Below the pieces are notes generated by a model that was given only the letters and a program-made list of their open reading frames with translations, was not told the DNA's origin and ran no database searches. Made by a program: the position numbers and the translations under genes. Shown here one piece after another: positions 27,997-37,985 of a stretch of DNA of 64,000 nt (positions are counted from its first letter, which is position 1; every line of letters starts with the position of its first letter). Origin of the DNA: Rheinheimera soli. GTDB taxonomy: Bacteria > Pseudomonadota > Gammaproteobacteria > Enterobacterales > Alteromonadaceae. Location: NCBI RefSeq assembly GCF_021290985.1, contig NZ_JAJOYU010000001.1, positions 124,001 through 188,000 on the forward strand. Reading direction: 5' to 3'.

Positions 27997-28578
27997 ATGT
28001 CGGAATTTTTGCTGTTGCTGGTCAGCACAGTGCTGGTGAATAACTTCGTTCTGGTGAAGTTTCTCGGCTTATGCCCTGTGATGGGTGTATCAAAAAAACT
28101 CGAAACTGCTATTGGCATGTCGATGGCCACTACTTTTGTTCTGACCTTAGCTTCCCTCTGCAGTTATCTGGTAGATTTTTACTTATTACAGCCACTGGAT
28201 TTAATCTACCTGCGTACTTTAAGTTTTATTTTGGTGATCGCTGTAGTAGTGCAATTTACCGAAATGGTCGTACATAAAACCAGCCCTACGTTGTATCGTT
28301 TATTAGGTATCTTTTTGCCTTTGATCACCACCAACTGTGCGGTGTTAGGTGTGGCTCTATTAAACGTCAACGCCCGTCATGATTTTTTCTCATCTGTAGT
28401 CTATGGATTTGGCGCTGCAGTAGGGTTTTCCTTAGTGCTGATCTTATTTGCAGCTATGCGCGAGCGCCTGGCCGCAGCCGATGTGCCAGTGTCTTTTAAA
28501 GGTGCCGCCATCGGTATGATTACCGCGGGTTTAATGTCTTTAGCCTTTATGGGCTTTACTGGTTTGGTGAAAGCGTAA
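27997..28578 (+). CDS. rsxA: Rnf/Rsx electron transport complex subunit A
   Basis: Integral inner-membrane subunit of the Na+/H+-linked ferredoxin:NAD oxidoreductase, called RsxA where it keeps SoxR reduced. 193 aa from ATG 27997, which gives the family N-terminus [35 protein letters not shown]. coli RsxA also has 193 aa. Six membrane segments, with the conserved cysteine pair region LGLCP and TTNCAVLG. First gene of an uninterrupted rsxABCDGE set. Confidence 0.95.
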   Translation: MSEFLLLLVSTVLVNNFVLVKFLGLCPVMGVSKKLETAIGMSMATTFVLTLASLCSYLVDFYLLQPLDLIYLRTLSFILVIAVVVQFTEMVVHKTSPTLYRLLGIFLPLITTNCAVLGVALLNVNARHDFFSSVVYGFGAAVGFSLVLILFAAMRERLAAADVPVSFKGAAIGMITAGLMSLAFMGFTGLVKA

Positions 28579-29133
28579 ATGTCTATTATCACAGCCCTGT
28601 GGGCTTTGGGTATTCTGGCGCTAATATTTGGTGCTGCGCTGGGATATGCCGCTATTCGTTTTAAAGTGGATGCAGATCCACTGGTTGAACAAATTGATGA
28701 AATTTTACCGCAAACTCAATGCGGTCAATGTGGTTATCCCGGTTGTCGGCCTTATGCCGAAGCTATTGCCAATGGGGATGACATTAATAAATGCCCGCCG
28801 GGTGGCGACACGACCATTAAAAAACTGGCCGACTTAATGGGTGTCGAAGCCAAACCTCTGGATGCAGCCCAAACTCCGGCGGTAAAACGTGTAGCCTATA
28901 TCCGCGAAGATGAATGTATTGGCTGTACAAAATGTATTCAGGCCTGCCCTGTGGATGCCATAGTGGGCGCCTCTAAGCAGATGCATACCGTTATTGTCGA
29001 CGAATGCACTGGTTGTGATTTATGTGTTGAACCTTGTCCTGTGGATTGCATTGATATGGTGCCCTTGGCCAGCAGTATTGAACGCTGGAAATGGGACTTA
29101 AATGCCATTCCGGTAAAAGTGCTGGAGTCGTAA
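28579..29133 (+). CDS. rsxB: Rnf/Rsx electron transport complex subunit B (ferredoxin-like)
   Basis: One N-terminal membrane anchor (about residues 5-25), then an Fe-S motif [16 protein letters not shown] and two 4Fe-4S clusters [12 protein letters not shown] and [12 protein letters not shown]. 184 aa. Starts immediately after the rsxA stop codon. Confidence 0.96.
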   Translation: MSIITALWALGILALIFGAALGYAAIRFKVDADPLVEQIDEILPQTQCGQCGYPGCRPYAEAIANGDDINKCPPGGDTTIKKLADLMGVEAKPLDAAQTPAVKRVAYIREDECIGCTKCIQACPVDAIVGASKQMHTVIVDECTGCDLCVEPCPVDCIDMVPLASSIERWKWDLNAIPVKVLES

Positions 29134-29134
29134 C

Positions 29135-31396
29135 TTGCCTACTTTATTTCAACAAATTCAGGCAGGAAAAGTCTGGGATTTTCATGGCGGCATTCATCCT
29201 CCAAGCCGTAAAGAGCGCACCAATCAAAAACCTGTAGCGCTTTTGGATATTCCTGACCGTTTATATATCCCGTTGCGCCAGCATATAGGTGTGGCAGGCA
29301 AAGTGCTGGTCAAAGTGGGCGATCGTGTACTTAAAGGTCAGGCCTTAACTCAGGCCGAGAACGCCATGGCAGTGCCTGTACATGCCCCTACTTCAGGCAT
29401 GGTGCTGGCAATTGACCTGCATACCAGCACGCACCCGTCTAGCTTAGCCGAACCCACCTTAGTGCTGGCTCCGGATGGCATGGATGAATGGCGGCCGCGT
29501 AAGCCATTGGATCCAGAGCAGGTAGATGTGTATACCTTGCTGGAACGTATTCAGGAGTCTGGCATTTCTGGTATGGGCGGTGCGGGTTTTCCAACTCATA
29601 TTAAAGTGAATGTAAAACAGCCCGTTGATTATCTGATCATCAATGCTGTGGAATGTGAGCCTTATATCACCGCAGATGACATGCTGATGCAGGAACGCGC
29701 CAGCGATATTATTGCCGGTATTGAGATACTGGTGAAACTGCTGAGTCCAAAAGCAGTATTGATAGGCATAGAAGACGACAAACCTATAGCGGCAGCCTCA
29801 TTAAAAGCTGCTATAGGCCAAAAAGATAACTACTTCGTTCGGGAAGTCCCCACCAAGTACCCATCCGGTGGTGAGAAACAACTGATCCAGTTACTGACCA
29901 ATAAAGAAGTACCAGCTGGTCGCAGGCCTTTAGACATTGGCATAGTGATGCAAAACGTCGGTACTGCTTTTGCCATAGCTCAGGCGGTGCTGGATGATAT
30001 TCCGCTGATCCACCGCGTGGTGACAGTGGCAGGTGAAACCCTTGCACAGCAGCAAAACGTATTGGCGCTGATAGGCACACCTATCTCAGATCTGTTGAAC
30101 GCCTGTGGTTTTCAGGCCGAACCGCAACAGCGCATTATTATAGGCGGCCCTATGATGGGCTTTGCCATAGCCGACTGGTCTGTGCCCGTAGTCAAAACTA
30201 CCAACTGCGTTTTAGCCCCTACTGAAAACGAGCTGGGTGCCGCCAGCGACGAAATGGACTGCATCCGTTGTGGTGCCTGTGCTGATGCCTGCCCTGCCAG
30301 CTTATTGCCGCAGCAGCTGTTGTGGTACAGCAAAGCCAAAGATCAGGACAAACTGGCTGAATACAATTTATCTGACTGCATTGAATGTGGTGCCTGCGCT
30401 TATGTATGCCCAAGCGAAATTCCATTAGTGCATTATTACCGTGTTGCCAAAGCCGACATTCGTGAGACTCAACGTGAAGCCTTAAAAGCCGAACAAGCCA
30501 AAGCCCGTTTTGATGCCCGTACTGAACGTTTAGAGCGCGAAAAACAAGAACGTTTAGAGCGCAATCAACAACTGGCAGCTCAGCGGGTCGCACAGCAACA
30601 AGCCAGCGGTCAGGCAACTCAGAGCGCAGCAGCAGTGCAACAAGCCTTGGAGCGCACTCAGCAACAAAGTGGCCAGTCGTTGGATAAAGAACAAATTATT
30701 GCAGAGCGTGAACGTAAAAAAGCCGAAGCTTTGGCCTATCAGCAGCAAAAACAGCAGGCTCAAATTGCAACGCCGGCCGAAGACCAAGCACCAGGTACTG
30801 CCGAAGATCCACGTAAAGCCGCTATAGCCGCAGCTTTAGCCCGCGCTAAAGCAAAAAAACAAGCTGAAGCACAGCCAGAAGCTGTTGAGCAAACCGCCCC
30901 AGCTGAAATAGCGCCTGATATGGATGCCAAAAAAGCGGCAGTAGCCGCCGCTATAGCTCGTGCTAAAGCTAAAAAACAAGCTGAAGCACAGCCAGAAGCT
31001 GTTGAGCAACCAACTCCAGCTGACACAGCAGTTCCTGAAGTGGATGCGAAAAAAGCAGCAGTGGCTGCAGCTATAGCTCGCGCTAAAGCTAAAAAACTGG
31101 CGGAAGCACAGCCTGAAGCTGTTGAGCAATCAGTTCCAGCTGAAATAGCGCCTCCAGAAGTGGATGCGAAAAAAGCTGCAGTCGCCGCCGCTATAGCTCG
31201 CGCTAAGGCTAAAAAATTAGCTGAACAGGCTGAAGCGCCGCTGCAAACAGAAGCAAAGGCGACAACGGAGCGTGCTCTGCCACCAGAGCGTCAAGAGCCT
31301 GCAACAACGCCAGAACAAGATGCAAAAAAAGCCGCCATAGCAGCTGCTATAGCCCGGGCCAAAGCTAAAAAACAACAAAACAGCGAGCCGTTATGA
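29135..31396 (+). CDS. rsxC: Rnf/Rsx electron transport complex subunit C
   Basis: Peripheral NADH/FMN and 4Fe-4S subunit. The start is a TTG at 29135, 1 bp after rsxB, with GGAG at 29123-29126; the sequence [23 protein letters not shown] is family-typical. The NADH-binding region includes [12 protein letters not shown], and two clusters follow ([24 protein letters not shown], about residues 372-430). The C-terminal third (from about 440) is a charged Ala/Lys/Glu/Gln-rich tail. It contains five copies of a [18 protein letters not shown] unit. 753 aa, close to E. coli RsxC, which also has such a tail. Confidence 0.96.
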   Translation: MPTLFQQIQAGKVWDFHGGIHPPSRKERTNQKPVALLDIPDRLYIPLRQHIGVAGKVLVKVGDRVLKGQALTQAENAMAVPVHAPTSGMVLAIDLHTSTHPSSLAEPTLVLAPDGMDEWRPRKPLDPEQVDVYTLLERIQESGISGMGGAGFPTHIKVNVKQPVDYLIINAVECEPYITADDMLMQERASDIIAGIEILVKLLSPKAVLIGIEDDKPIAAASLKAAIGQKDNYFVREVPTKYPSGGEKQLIQLLTNKEVPAGRRPLDIGIVMQNVGTAFAIAQAVLDDIPLIHRVVTVAGETLAQQQNVLALIGTPISDLLNACGFQAEPQQRIIIGGPMMGFAIADWSVPVVKTTNCVLAPTENELGAASDEMDCIRCGACADACPASLLPQQLLWYSKAKDQDKLAEYNLSDCIECGACAYVCPSEIPLVHYYRVAKADIRETQREALKAEQAKARFDARTERLEREKQERLERNQQLAAQRVAQQQASGQATQSAAAVQQALERTQQQSGQSLDKEQIIAERERKKAEALAYQQQKQQAQIATPAEDQAPGTAEDPRKAAIAAALARAKAKKQAEAQPEAVEQTAPAEIAPDMDAKKAAVAAAIARAKAKKQAEAQPEAVEQPTPADTAVPEVDAKKAAVAAAIARAKAKKLAEAQPEAVEQSVPAEIAPPEVDAKKAAVAAAIARAKAKKLAEQAEAPLQTEAKATTERALPPERQEPATTPEQDAKKAAIAAAIARAKAKKQQNSEPL
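30806..31376 (+). repeat. Tandem coding repeats in the RsxC tail
   Basis: Five in-frame units starting at 30806, 30923, 31043, 31163 and 31319, with periods of 117, 120, 120 and 156 bp. Each encodes D-(A/P)-(K/R)-KAA-(V/I)-AAA-(I/L)-ARAKAKK plus a variable Glu/Pro-rich linker. Units 2-4 are nearly identical at DNA level, which suggests recent expansion or recombination. Confidence 0.9.
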
Positions 31397-32457
31397 GTTT
31401 TAAGATCGCCAGCTCCCCGCACCAGCACATCCAAAAAACGACCGCCCAGTTGATGAAACTGGTGGCTTTGGCCGCCGTGCCTGGTATTGCAGTGCAGGCT
31501 TACTTTTTTGGTTACGGAGTACTGATCCAACTGCTGCTGGCCATCATCACGGCTTTGCTTTGTGAAGCTGCAGTACTGGCGCTTCGTGGGAAAAAAGTCA
31601 AAGCTAAATTGCTGGACCACAGCGCTCTGGTCACGGCCTTGTTGCTTGCTGTTGCCATCCCCTCTTACGCCCCCTGGTGGCTGGTGGTGATAGGCACAGC
31701 TTTTGCCATTATTGTGGTGAAACAACTGTACGGGGGCTTAGGAAACAACTTATTTAACCCTGCTATGGCCGCTTATGTGTTGCTGTTGGTGTCTTTTCCT
31801 CTGCCTATGACCAGTTGGTTACCCGCTGCACCTTTGCAGCAACAGAGCCTGAGTCCTGCCGATGCAGTCTGCACTATTTTTACCAACTTTAGCTGCAGTG
31901 GCTATAGCATCAGCCAGCTGCGTCAGGATGCAGATGGCATCAGTATGGCTACGCCGCTGGATACGTTAAAAACCGATCTGTCTCAAGGCTACACCACAGA
32001 AGAAAGTATGAAAAAACCTGTGTTTGGCTGGTTATCCGGTGAAGGCTGGTTTTGGGTCAATCTGGCTTATTTACTAGGTGGCTTGTTTTTACTACAGCAA
32101 AAAGTGATTCAGTGGCGTATTCCGGTGGCTGTATTAGGTTCCTTGTTTGGCTTTAGTTTAATCGCCTGGTTACTATCGCCAGACACCAATGCCAGCCCGC
32201 TGTTTCAGTTATTTTCCGGCGCTACTATGCTGGCTGCGTTTTTTATAGCGACCGATCCTGTGTCCGCTTCAACCACAGAAAAAGGCAGGCTGATTTTTGG
32301 GGCTTTAATAGGTGGATTGGCTTTTGTGATCCGAAGTTACGGTGGCTATCCAGATGCTTTTGCCTTCGCCGTGATGCTGGCCAATATGACTGTGCCGCTG
32401 ATTGACTACTACACCCAGCCCCGAACTTATGGCCATAAAAGCAAAGGAGCGCGCTGA
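31393..32457 (+). CDS. rsxD: Rnf/Rsx electron transport complex subunit D
   Basis: Membrane subunit of the NqrB/RnfD family, 354 aa, about nine membrane segments. It carries a covalently bound FMN on Thr in the family; the expected site lies in [21 protein letters not shown]. Overlaps the end of rsxC by 4 bp and rsxG by 1 bp. Confidence 0.95.
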   Translation: MSFKIASSPHQHIQKTTAQLMKLVALAAVPGIAVQAYFFGYGVLIQLLLAIITALLCEAAVLALRGKKVKAKLLDHSALVTALLLAVAIPSYAPWWLVVIGTAFAIIVVKQLYGGLGNNLFNPAMAAYVLLLVSFPLPMTSWLPAAPLQQQSLSPADAVCTIFTNFSCSGYSISQLRQDADGISMATPLDTLKTDLSQGYTTEESMKKPVFGWLSGEGWFWVNLAYLLGGLFLLQQKVIQWRIPVAVLGSLFGFSLIAWLLSPDTNASPLFQLFSGATMLAAFFIATDPVSASTTEKGRLIFGALIGGLAFVIRSYGGYPDAFAFAVMLANMTVPLIDYYTQPRTYGHKSKGAR

Positions 32458-33089
32458 TGCTAAGTTCTGTAGGTAAAAATGCACTATTGCTCGGCACTGC
32501 GGCTGTGCTTTGTGTCTTTGCGGTGGCTGCTGTCAATGAAGTGACAAAAAGCGAAATAGCTCAACAGCAGCTTGACGGCAAACTTCGCACCTTAGTGGAA
32601 GTGATGCCAGAACTGGCGGGTAATACAGCTATTTTGAATGATTGTGTGGCTGCACTGGATACGGAGTTATTAGGTAAAGAAGCCAAACAGAATATCTACC
32701 GCTATCGGGTTGACGGCGCCGTCAAAGCCTATTTAGTCGAAACCACAGCACCAGATGGCTACAGCGGCGCCATTGAAGTGCTAGCCGCTATCAGTCCGGA
32801 TAGCGAGATTATTGGTGTCAGGGTACTGAGCCATAAAGAAACTCCGGGCCTTGGCGATAAAATCGAACTGAGAAAAAGTCCATGGGTGCTGAGCTTTAAT
32901 GGTCAGACTCTGGGTTCAAAAGATGATCGTAGTTTTGCCGTAAAAAAAGACGGTGGTCAGTTTGATCAGTTTGCCGGCGCTACTATTACGCCACGAGCTG
33001 TAGTGAAAGCAGTTAAAAACGCTGCTATTTATATTCAGCAACATCCGGAACTTGCCAGCCTGCCCTCAGATTGTGCAGCCCTATTGTGA
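32457..33089 (+). CDS. rsxG: Rnf/Rsx electron transport complex subunit G
   Basis: Single N-terminal anchor (about 7-28) and a periplasmic FMN-binding domain. The flavinylation motif is [15 protein letters not shown], in which the second Thr is the family FMN site. [13 protein letters not shown] is also conserved. 210 aa. Confidence 0.95.
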   Translation: MLSSVGKNALLLGTAAVLCVFAVAAVNEVTKSEIAQQQLDGKLRTLVEVMPELAGNTAILNDCVAALDTELLGKEAKQNIYRYRVDGAVKAYLVETTAPDGYSGAIEVLAAISPDSEIIGVRVLSHKETPGLGDKIELRKSPWVLSFNGQTLGSKDDRSFAVKKDGGQFDQFAGATITPRAVVKAVKNAAIYIQQHPELASLPSDCAALL

Positions 33090-33115
33090 TGGAAGCCTCT
33101 GTAGTGGAAAACAAA

Positions 33116-33811
33116 ATGAATCAATATCAGGAGTTAGTCCGTCAGGGCTTGTGGAAAAACAACCCTGGCCTGGTGCAGTTATTAGGACTTTGTCCTTTAC
33201 TTGCAGTCACCAACAGCCTGGCTAGCGCCTTAGGTTTAGGTTTGGCCACTATGCTGGTGTTATTAAGCACCAACACTGTAGTGTCGCTCATCCGCAATTA
33301 TGTGCCGAATGAAATCCGTATCCCGGTCTTTGTGATGGTGATTGCTTCTGTGGTGACTGTGATAGAGCTTTTAATGCATGCTTTTATGTATAACCTGTAT
33401 CAGGCTTTGGGCATTTTTATTCCACTGATCGTCACCAACTGCATAGTGATTGGCCGGGCTGAAGCTTTTGCCTCAAAAAATGCGGTGGCACCAGCGGCTT
33501 TTGATGGCCTGATGATGGGCACTGGTTTTGCATTAGTATTATGTACTTTAGGTGCGGTACGCGAAGTCATAGGTTCTGGTACTTTGTTTGCCGGAGCAGA
33601 TTTACTGCTGGGTGATTGGGCCAAAGTGCTGACCATTCATCTGTATCAGGCCGATAACCAGTTTTTATTGGCCATATTGCCACCAGGCGCTTTTTTAGTG
33701 ATGGGCTTTCTGATTGCAGGGAAAAACGCTGTGGATGCCCGAATTGCGGCCAAAGCTAAACCTGTCGAACAAAAAATCAGCCGGGCTCGTGTCACTCACG
33801 TGTCCACCTAG
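33116..33811 (+). CDS. rsxE: Rnf/Rsx electron transport complex subunit E
   Basis: Paralogue of RsxA with six membrane segments ([51 protein letters not shown]). I chose ATG 33116 because it gives [16 protein letters not shown] and 231 aa, the length of E. coli RsxE; an ATG at 33089 overlapping the rsxG stop is also in frame. Confidence 0.94.
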   Translation: MNQYQELVRQGLWKNNPGLVQLLGLCPLLAVTNSLASALGLGLATMLVLLSTNTVVSLIRNYVPNEIRIPVFVMVIASVVTVIELLMHAFMYNLYQALGIFIPLIVTNCIVIGRAEAFASKNAVAPAAFDGLMMGTGFALVLCTLGAVREVIGSGTLFAGADLLLGDWAKVLTIHLYQADNQFLLAILPPGAFLVMGFLIAGKNAVDARIAAKAKPVEQKISRARVTHVST

Positions 33812-33836
33812 CAGCAAGGGATTTGAATAAAGTCGA

Positions 33837-34469
33837 ATGAATAAAGAAAAACGTATTCAGATATTACAGCGTCTGCGGGAAAACAACCCAAACCCCACCA
33901 CAGAGCTGGAATTTAATTCACCTTTTGAATTACTGGTCGCCGTGTTGTTATCGGCTCAGGCCACGGACGTCAGCGTCAATAAAGCCACCCGCCTGCTCTA
34001 TCCTGTCGCCAATACGCCACAGGCTATTTTTGATTTGGGTGTTGACGGCGTAAAACACTACATCAAAACCATAGGGCTTTTTAACTCAAAAGCCGAGAAC
34101 CTGATTAAAACCTGCCGTATCCTGATCGACCAACACAACAGCATAGTGCCGGAAAACCGCGAAGCTTTGGAAGCCTTGCCTGGCGTAGGCCGTAAAACGG
34201 CGAATGTGGTGCTGAACACTGCTTTCGGCTGGCCGACTATAGCGGTCGATACCCATATTTTTCGCGTTAGCAACAGAACCAAATTTGCGCCAGGCAAAAA
34301 TGTCGATGAAGTGGAACAGAAGTTACTCAAAGTGGTGCCAGCCGAATTTAAGCTGGATGTGCATCACTGGCTTATTTTGCATGGTCGTTATACCTGCATA
34401 GCCCGTAAACCTAAATGTGGCTCATGTCTCATTGAGGATCTCTGTGAGTTTAAAGACAAAGTAGACTAA
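33837..34469 (+). CDS. nth: Endonuclease III
   Basis: Bifunctional DNA glycosylase/AP lyase for oxidised pyrimidines. The HhH motif LPGVGRKTANVV contains catalytic K120, and D138 lies in AVDTH. The 4Fe-4S cysteines are C187, C194, C197 and C203. All four Cys and both catalytic residues have the same numbers as in E. coli Nth. 210 aa. It follows rsxE by 25 bp, the same order as in many gammaproteobacteria. Confidence 0.97.
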   Translation: MNKEKRIQILQRLRENNPNPTTELEFNSPFELLVAVLLSAQATDVSVNKATRLLYPVANTPQAIFDLGVDGVKHYIKTIGLFNSKAENLIKTCRILIDQHNSIVPENREALEALPGVGRKTANVVLNTAFGWPTIAVDTHIFRVSNRTKFAPGKNVDEVEQKLLKVVPAEFKLDVHHWLILHGRYTCIARKPKCGSCLIEDLCEFKDKVD

Positions 34470-34479
34470 TGCATCCCTC

Positions 34480-35469
34480 TCAAGTCCTATGCTGTGCTGC
34501 CGCCGCTTGCAGATAGTCAAGGAAATGACGTGCTGTAGCCGATAATGGGTTATCTTTACGCCAGACCACTGACCAATGTCGGATAATTGGAAAGTCTTTG
34601 ACTTTTATTATGCTCAATCCAGCCTGACGCAACACCTCAGCGTCCAGTGGCAATGCACCTTGGGTTGTGATTGCAGCAGGCTGACTGCCTGACCATGCTG
34701 AAGGTTGTATTGCCAACTGCGACAACACTGCAATACCCAAGCCTGCGGCAACTGAATGTTTTATCGCTTCATTACTGCCCAAACTCATCACTACATTAGG
34801 TTTAAAATCGTGCTTTTTGAAATGCTGTTCTGCCGCCATGCGGGTGCCGCTGCCGGGTTCACGCATCAACCAACGCTCATTATTTAACTCACTCAGCTCA
34901 ACAGTTTTGCCCGCCAAAGCATGCTTTGACGAAGTGATGATCACTAAAGGGTTAATTTGAAACTGCATGCGCTCCAGCGGCAGGTCATCAGGGGGCATCA
35001 TCATCACCGCCAGATCATCCACACCTTGACTGAGTCGCCCTACCACTCTGTCTCTGTTCTCAATAGCCAGTTCAATTTCTACCCCCTGATGTGCTGCAGA
35101 GAATGGCCCTAATAGATCCGGCACAAAGTACTCTGCCGTAGTTACAGCAGCAAGACGTAAACGGCCACTGACAAGCCCATTGATTTCGGCCATTCTGGAT
35201 TCAAAGCGTTGCCAGCAGGCAGCGACTTCACGCACCGCTTTGTAAAGCTCTTCGCCGGCCTGAGTTAAGCGTATTTGCCTGCCTGTTGTTTCGAATAATC
35301 GCTGCCCCGTCGTCACTGATAGTTCACGTAATTGCACCGAGACAGTAGGTTGACTGACATAGAGTTCCTGAGCAGCTTTAGTGACAGATAACAAACGGGC
35401 AGCAGCCTCAAAGGCACGCAGTTGCTGCGGAGTAATACGCTGAAATCGGGCAAGAGTTAAAGACGGCAT
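34480..35469 (-). CDS. LysR-family transcriptional regulator (CbbR/CysB-like)
   Basis: HTH at about residues 12-70 (ITPQQLRAFEAAARLLSVTKAAQELYVSQPTVSVQLRELSVTTGQRLFE), with an effector domain after it. The start pattern RITPQQLRAFEAAAR resembles CbbR-type regulators. 329 aa. Divergent from the isocitrate dehydrogenase gene, with 136 bp between, so it probably regulates that unit. Converges on nth with 10 bp between stop codons. Confidence 0.88.
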   Translation of the reverse strand: MPSLTLARFQRITPQQLRAFEAAARLLSVTKAAQELYVSQPTVSVQLRELSVTTGQRLFETTGRQIRLTQAGEELYKAVREVAACWQRFESRMAEINGLVSGRLRLAAVTTAEYFVPDLLGPFSAAHQGVEIELAIENRDRVVGRLSQGVDDLAVMMMPPDDLPLERMQFQINPLVIITSSKHALAGKTVELSELNNERWLMREPGSGTRMAAEQHFKKHDFKPNVVMSLGSNEAIKHSVAAGLGIAVLSQLAIQPSAWSGSQPAAITTQGALPLDAEVLRQAGLSIIKVKDFPIIRHWSVVWRKDNPLSATARHFLDYLQAAAAQHRT

Positions 35470-35507
35470 AATGAATTCGAACTTCAGATTAAAGATAGCA
35501 CCAATGT

Positions 35508-35523
35508 ATAGCTTGCAGGCTAT
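35508..35523. promoter_or_regulatory. Candidate LysR operator between the regulator and the IDH gene
   Basis: Inverted repeat ATAGC-N6-GCTAT centred in the 136-bp divergent intergenic region, 83 bp before the dehydrogenase start. Position and symmetry suit a LysR-type site. Confidence 0.4.
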
Positions 35524-35605
35524 GCATTCAATTAAAACAAAGTATTTTTATTTATAGGTTTGCTGACATAAAGTGCGCCCAGTCGCAAAATGGAGTGTCA
35601 GTATC

Positions 35606-37123
35606 ATGAGTAACCAGCAACTTGTTATTGAAAACAATAGAAACAATGGCAATCAGCAGCAGAGCTTCGAATGCGAAGATATCGCTATTACTGTTGCTAT
35701 GGGAGATGGCATAGGGCCGGAAATTACTCGTGCAACCCTGCGGATCCTGACCGCGGCTAAGGCACGCATTATTCCGGAGTTTATTGATATTGGAGAGCAG
35801 GTTTACCTGGCAGGTCATAGTGCTGGCATTACGCCACAGGCATGGCAAAGCCTGCGTCAAACCAAAGTGTTTCTGAAAGGCCCTATCACTACGCCTTCAG
35901 GCTCTGGCTACAAAAGTTTGAACGTCACCATCCGCAAAACTCTTGGGCTTTATGCCAATGTCCGGCCCTGCATCAGCTACTCACCTTATGTGCATACACT
36001 GCATCCGGCTATGGATCTGGTGATTATCAGAGAAAATGAAGAAGATCTATACGCCGGTATTGAGCACCGCCAAACGGATGAGGTTTACCAGTGCCTTAAA
36101 CTCATTACCAGACCGGGCTGTGAAAAAATTATCCGCTACGCTTTTGAATATGCCCGGAGTCATGGCCGGAAAAAAGTCACCTGCATGGTGAAAGACAACA
36201 TCATGAAAATGACTGACGGTTTGTTTTATAAGGTATTTCAGGAGATTGGTGCACAATACCCGGATATAACTCAGGACCGCTATATCATTGACATTGGTAG
36301 CGCCCGTCTGGCAACCCAGCCTGAACTTTTTGATGTCATAGTCACCACTAATTTATACGGTGACATTATCAGCGATATAGCGGCTGAACTTTCGGGTAGT
36401 ATTGGCTTAGCGGGCAGCGCTAATATAGGTGAACATGTAGCGATGTTTGAAGCCATTCATGGCAGCGCTCCGGATATTGCAGGCCAGAATATCGCAAACC
36501 CAAGCGGATTGCTGCTGGCATCTGTGATGATGCTCATTCACATTGGACAAGCCGACATAGCGCGAAAAATACAGAACGCCTGGTTAAAAACCATTGAAGA
36601 TGGCATTCACACCACAGACTTAAAAAGTGAACAAACCAAAGTTCTGGTGAACACCGACCAGTTTGCTGCTGCCGTCATCGCACGACTTGGAGCCAGCCCT
36701 CAAAGATTTACGCCCGTGACTTATCAAAACTCAGAACTCCAGCAAAAGCCAGTTACTCCAGCCTATCAAGCGAAAGCGCCTGCGGAAAAAATTATCGTCG
36801 GCGTTGACGTTTTTTTGCATAAACACCAACTCTCAGCCGACATGCTGGCTGAGCGACTGAAGCGGCTGGAAACACCAGAACTTCAGTTAGAAATGATCAC
36901 TAACCGGGGTGTAAAGGTCTGGCCTGATGGCTTCCCTGAAACCTTCTGTACAGACCACTGGCGTTGCCGTTTTATGCTCAAAGCAGGCCTAACGCAACTC
37001 GTATATGCAGATATCATTCGCCTGCTAAGTCTTATCTCTGCCAATAATCTGGACGTGATTAAAACCGAGAACCTCTGTACCTTTAACGGTGAACCGGGTT
37101 TTACTTTGGGGCAAGGGCAATAA
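35606..37123 (+). CDS. Isocitrate dehydrogenase, NAD-type, with C-terminal extension
   Basis: Beta-decarboxylating dehydrogenase fold. Start at ATG 35606 with TGGAG 10 nt upstream; 505 aa. The substrate site S104-x-N106 to R110-K-x3-LYANVRP (104-121) is diagnostic of isocitrate dehydrogenases. In the coenzyme loop the sequence is HGSAPDIAG with D290-I291, where NADP enzymes have Lys-Tyr, so NAD+ is predicted. Residues about 345-505 form an extra C-terminal domain (from KAPAEKIIVGVDVFLH), as in the roughly 500-aa Thermus/Rickettsia-type enzymes. The neighbouring gene starts 2 bp after the stop. Confidence 0.85.
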   Translation: MSNQQLVIENNRNNGNQQQSFECEDIAITVAMGDGIGPEITRATLRILTAAKARIIPEFIDIGEQVYLAGHSAGITPQAWQSLRQTKVFLKGPITTPSGSGYKSLNVTIRKTLGLYANVRPCISYSPYVHTLHPAMDLVIIRENEEDLYAGIEHRQTDEVYQCLKLITRPGCEKIIRYAFEYARSHGRKKVTCMVKDNIMKMTDGLFYKVFQEIGAQYPDITQDRYIIDIGSARLATQPELFDVIVTTNLYGDIISDIAAELSGSIGLAGSANIGEHVAMFEAIHGSAPDIAGQNIANPSGLLLASVMMLIHIGQADIARKIQNAWLKTIEDGIHTTDLKSEQTKVLVNTDQFAAAVIARLGASPQRFTPVTYQNSELQQKPVTPAYQAKAPAEKIIVGVDVFLHKHQLSADMLAERLKRLETPELQLEMITNRGVKVWPDGFPETFCTDHWRCRFMLKAGLTQLVYADIIRLLSLISANNLDVIKTENLCTFNGEPGFTLGQGQ

Positions 37124-37124
37124 G

Positions 37125-37955
37125 ATGAAACCAGCAGAACATCGGGCAGCGCTACTGACAAAACATCAAAAGTTAGCTTTAATAGCGCCTGCTTTAGCTC
37201 AGGTCGGTATCAGCGTAGAGCTGACCGAAGCTTTTGATACTGACGCTTTGGGTACATTTTCTGGTGAAACTCCTCGTACACAAAGCCCGTTGGACTGCGC
37301 AAAAACCAAGGCGAAACTGGCCTGCGAAGCGACAGGCCTTGCGATAGGTATTGGCAGTGAAGGCAGCTTTGGTGGTGGCCCGGCACCTGGCTTGCTGAAT
37401 TGGGATGATGAGGTGTTGTGTCTGTTTAACAAGGATAAGCAGCAATTCATTATGGCATACGCATCAGGTCCGGTGCCTCTGTCTGATCTCGAAACAGACC
37501 AGCTTGCTTTGATCCGCTCCCACCTGGAGCAGCATGATGCAACACAAGGCTGGGTCGTCAATTGCAGCACAGGCTTAATAAAAGGCCTGCAAGGCTTTGA
37601 AGCTCTGCATAAGGCTTTGCAGCATGCAAACGTGCTGAGTACCTCTTTGCAACTGACGGAAGTTATTCGTATTTCACCAGATTTACGCGCACATTTTTGC
37701 CCAGCCCGACAGCACTACATTCAGAAAGCTGCAGTCCAACTTGCTGAAAGGTTGAGTGCACTTTGCCCTGTGTGTCAGGCGGCCGATTTTTGGCGTAAAG
37801 CCCATGAGCTGGGTCTGCCCTGCTCCGCGTGTTCTTACCCAACGCAGCGCGTGAAATACTATATAAAAAGATGTGATTGTTGTGGTCATACTGAGCATGA
37901 GCATCCAGCCGAACCCTATGCAGAACCGGCTTATTGTCCACTTTGTAACCCTTAA
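37125..37955 (+). CDS. DUF6671-like protein with C-terminal zinc-ribbon cysteines
   Basis: 276 aa from ATG 37125, 1 bp after the dehydrogenase stop codon, so the two are almost certainly cotranscribed. The N-terminal two thirds contain GIGSEGSFGGGPAPGLLNWDDEVLC and FIMAYASGP, which I associate with DUF6671. The C-terminus has four Cys pairs (CPVCQ, CSAC, CDCCGH, CPLCN) that look like zinc ribbons. Function unknown; no catalytic motif is recognised. Confidence 0.7.
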   Translation: MKPAEHRAALLTKHQKLALIAPALAQVGISVELTEAFDTDALGTFSGETPRTQSPLDCAKTKAKLACEATGLAIGIGSEGSFGGGPAPGLLNWDDEVLCLFNKDKQQFIMAYASGPVPLSDLETDQLALIRSHLEQHDATQGWVVNCSTGLIKGLQGFEALHKALQHANVLSTSLQLTEVIRISPDLRAHFCPARQHYIQKAAVQLAERLSALCPVCQAADFWRKAHELGLPCSACSYPTQRVKYYIKRCDCCGHTEHEHPAEPYAEPAYCPLCNP

Positions 37956-37985
37956 CTACCGACTACCCTATACTGGAGCCAAATT

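Noticed and set aside
30760-31129. Two Ala/Ser- and Phe/Ser-rich minus-strand frames in the rsxC tail
   Set aside because: They are antisense shadows of the Ala/Lys-coding repeats.
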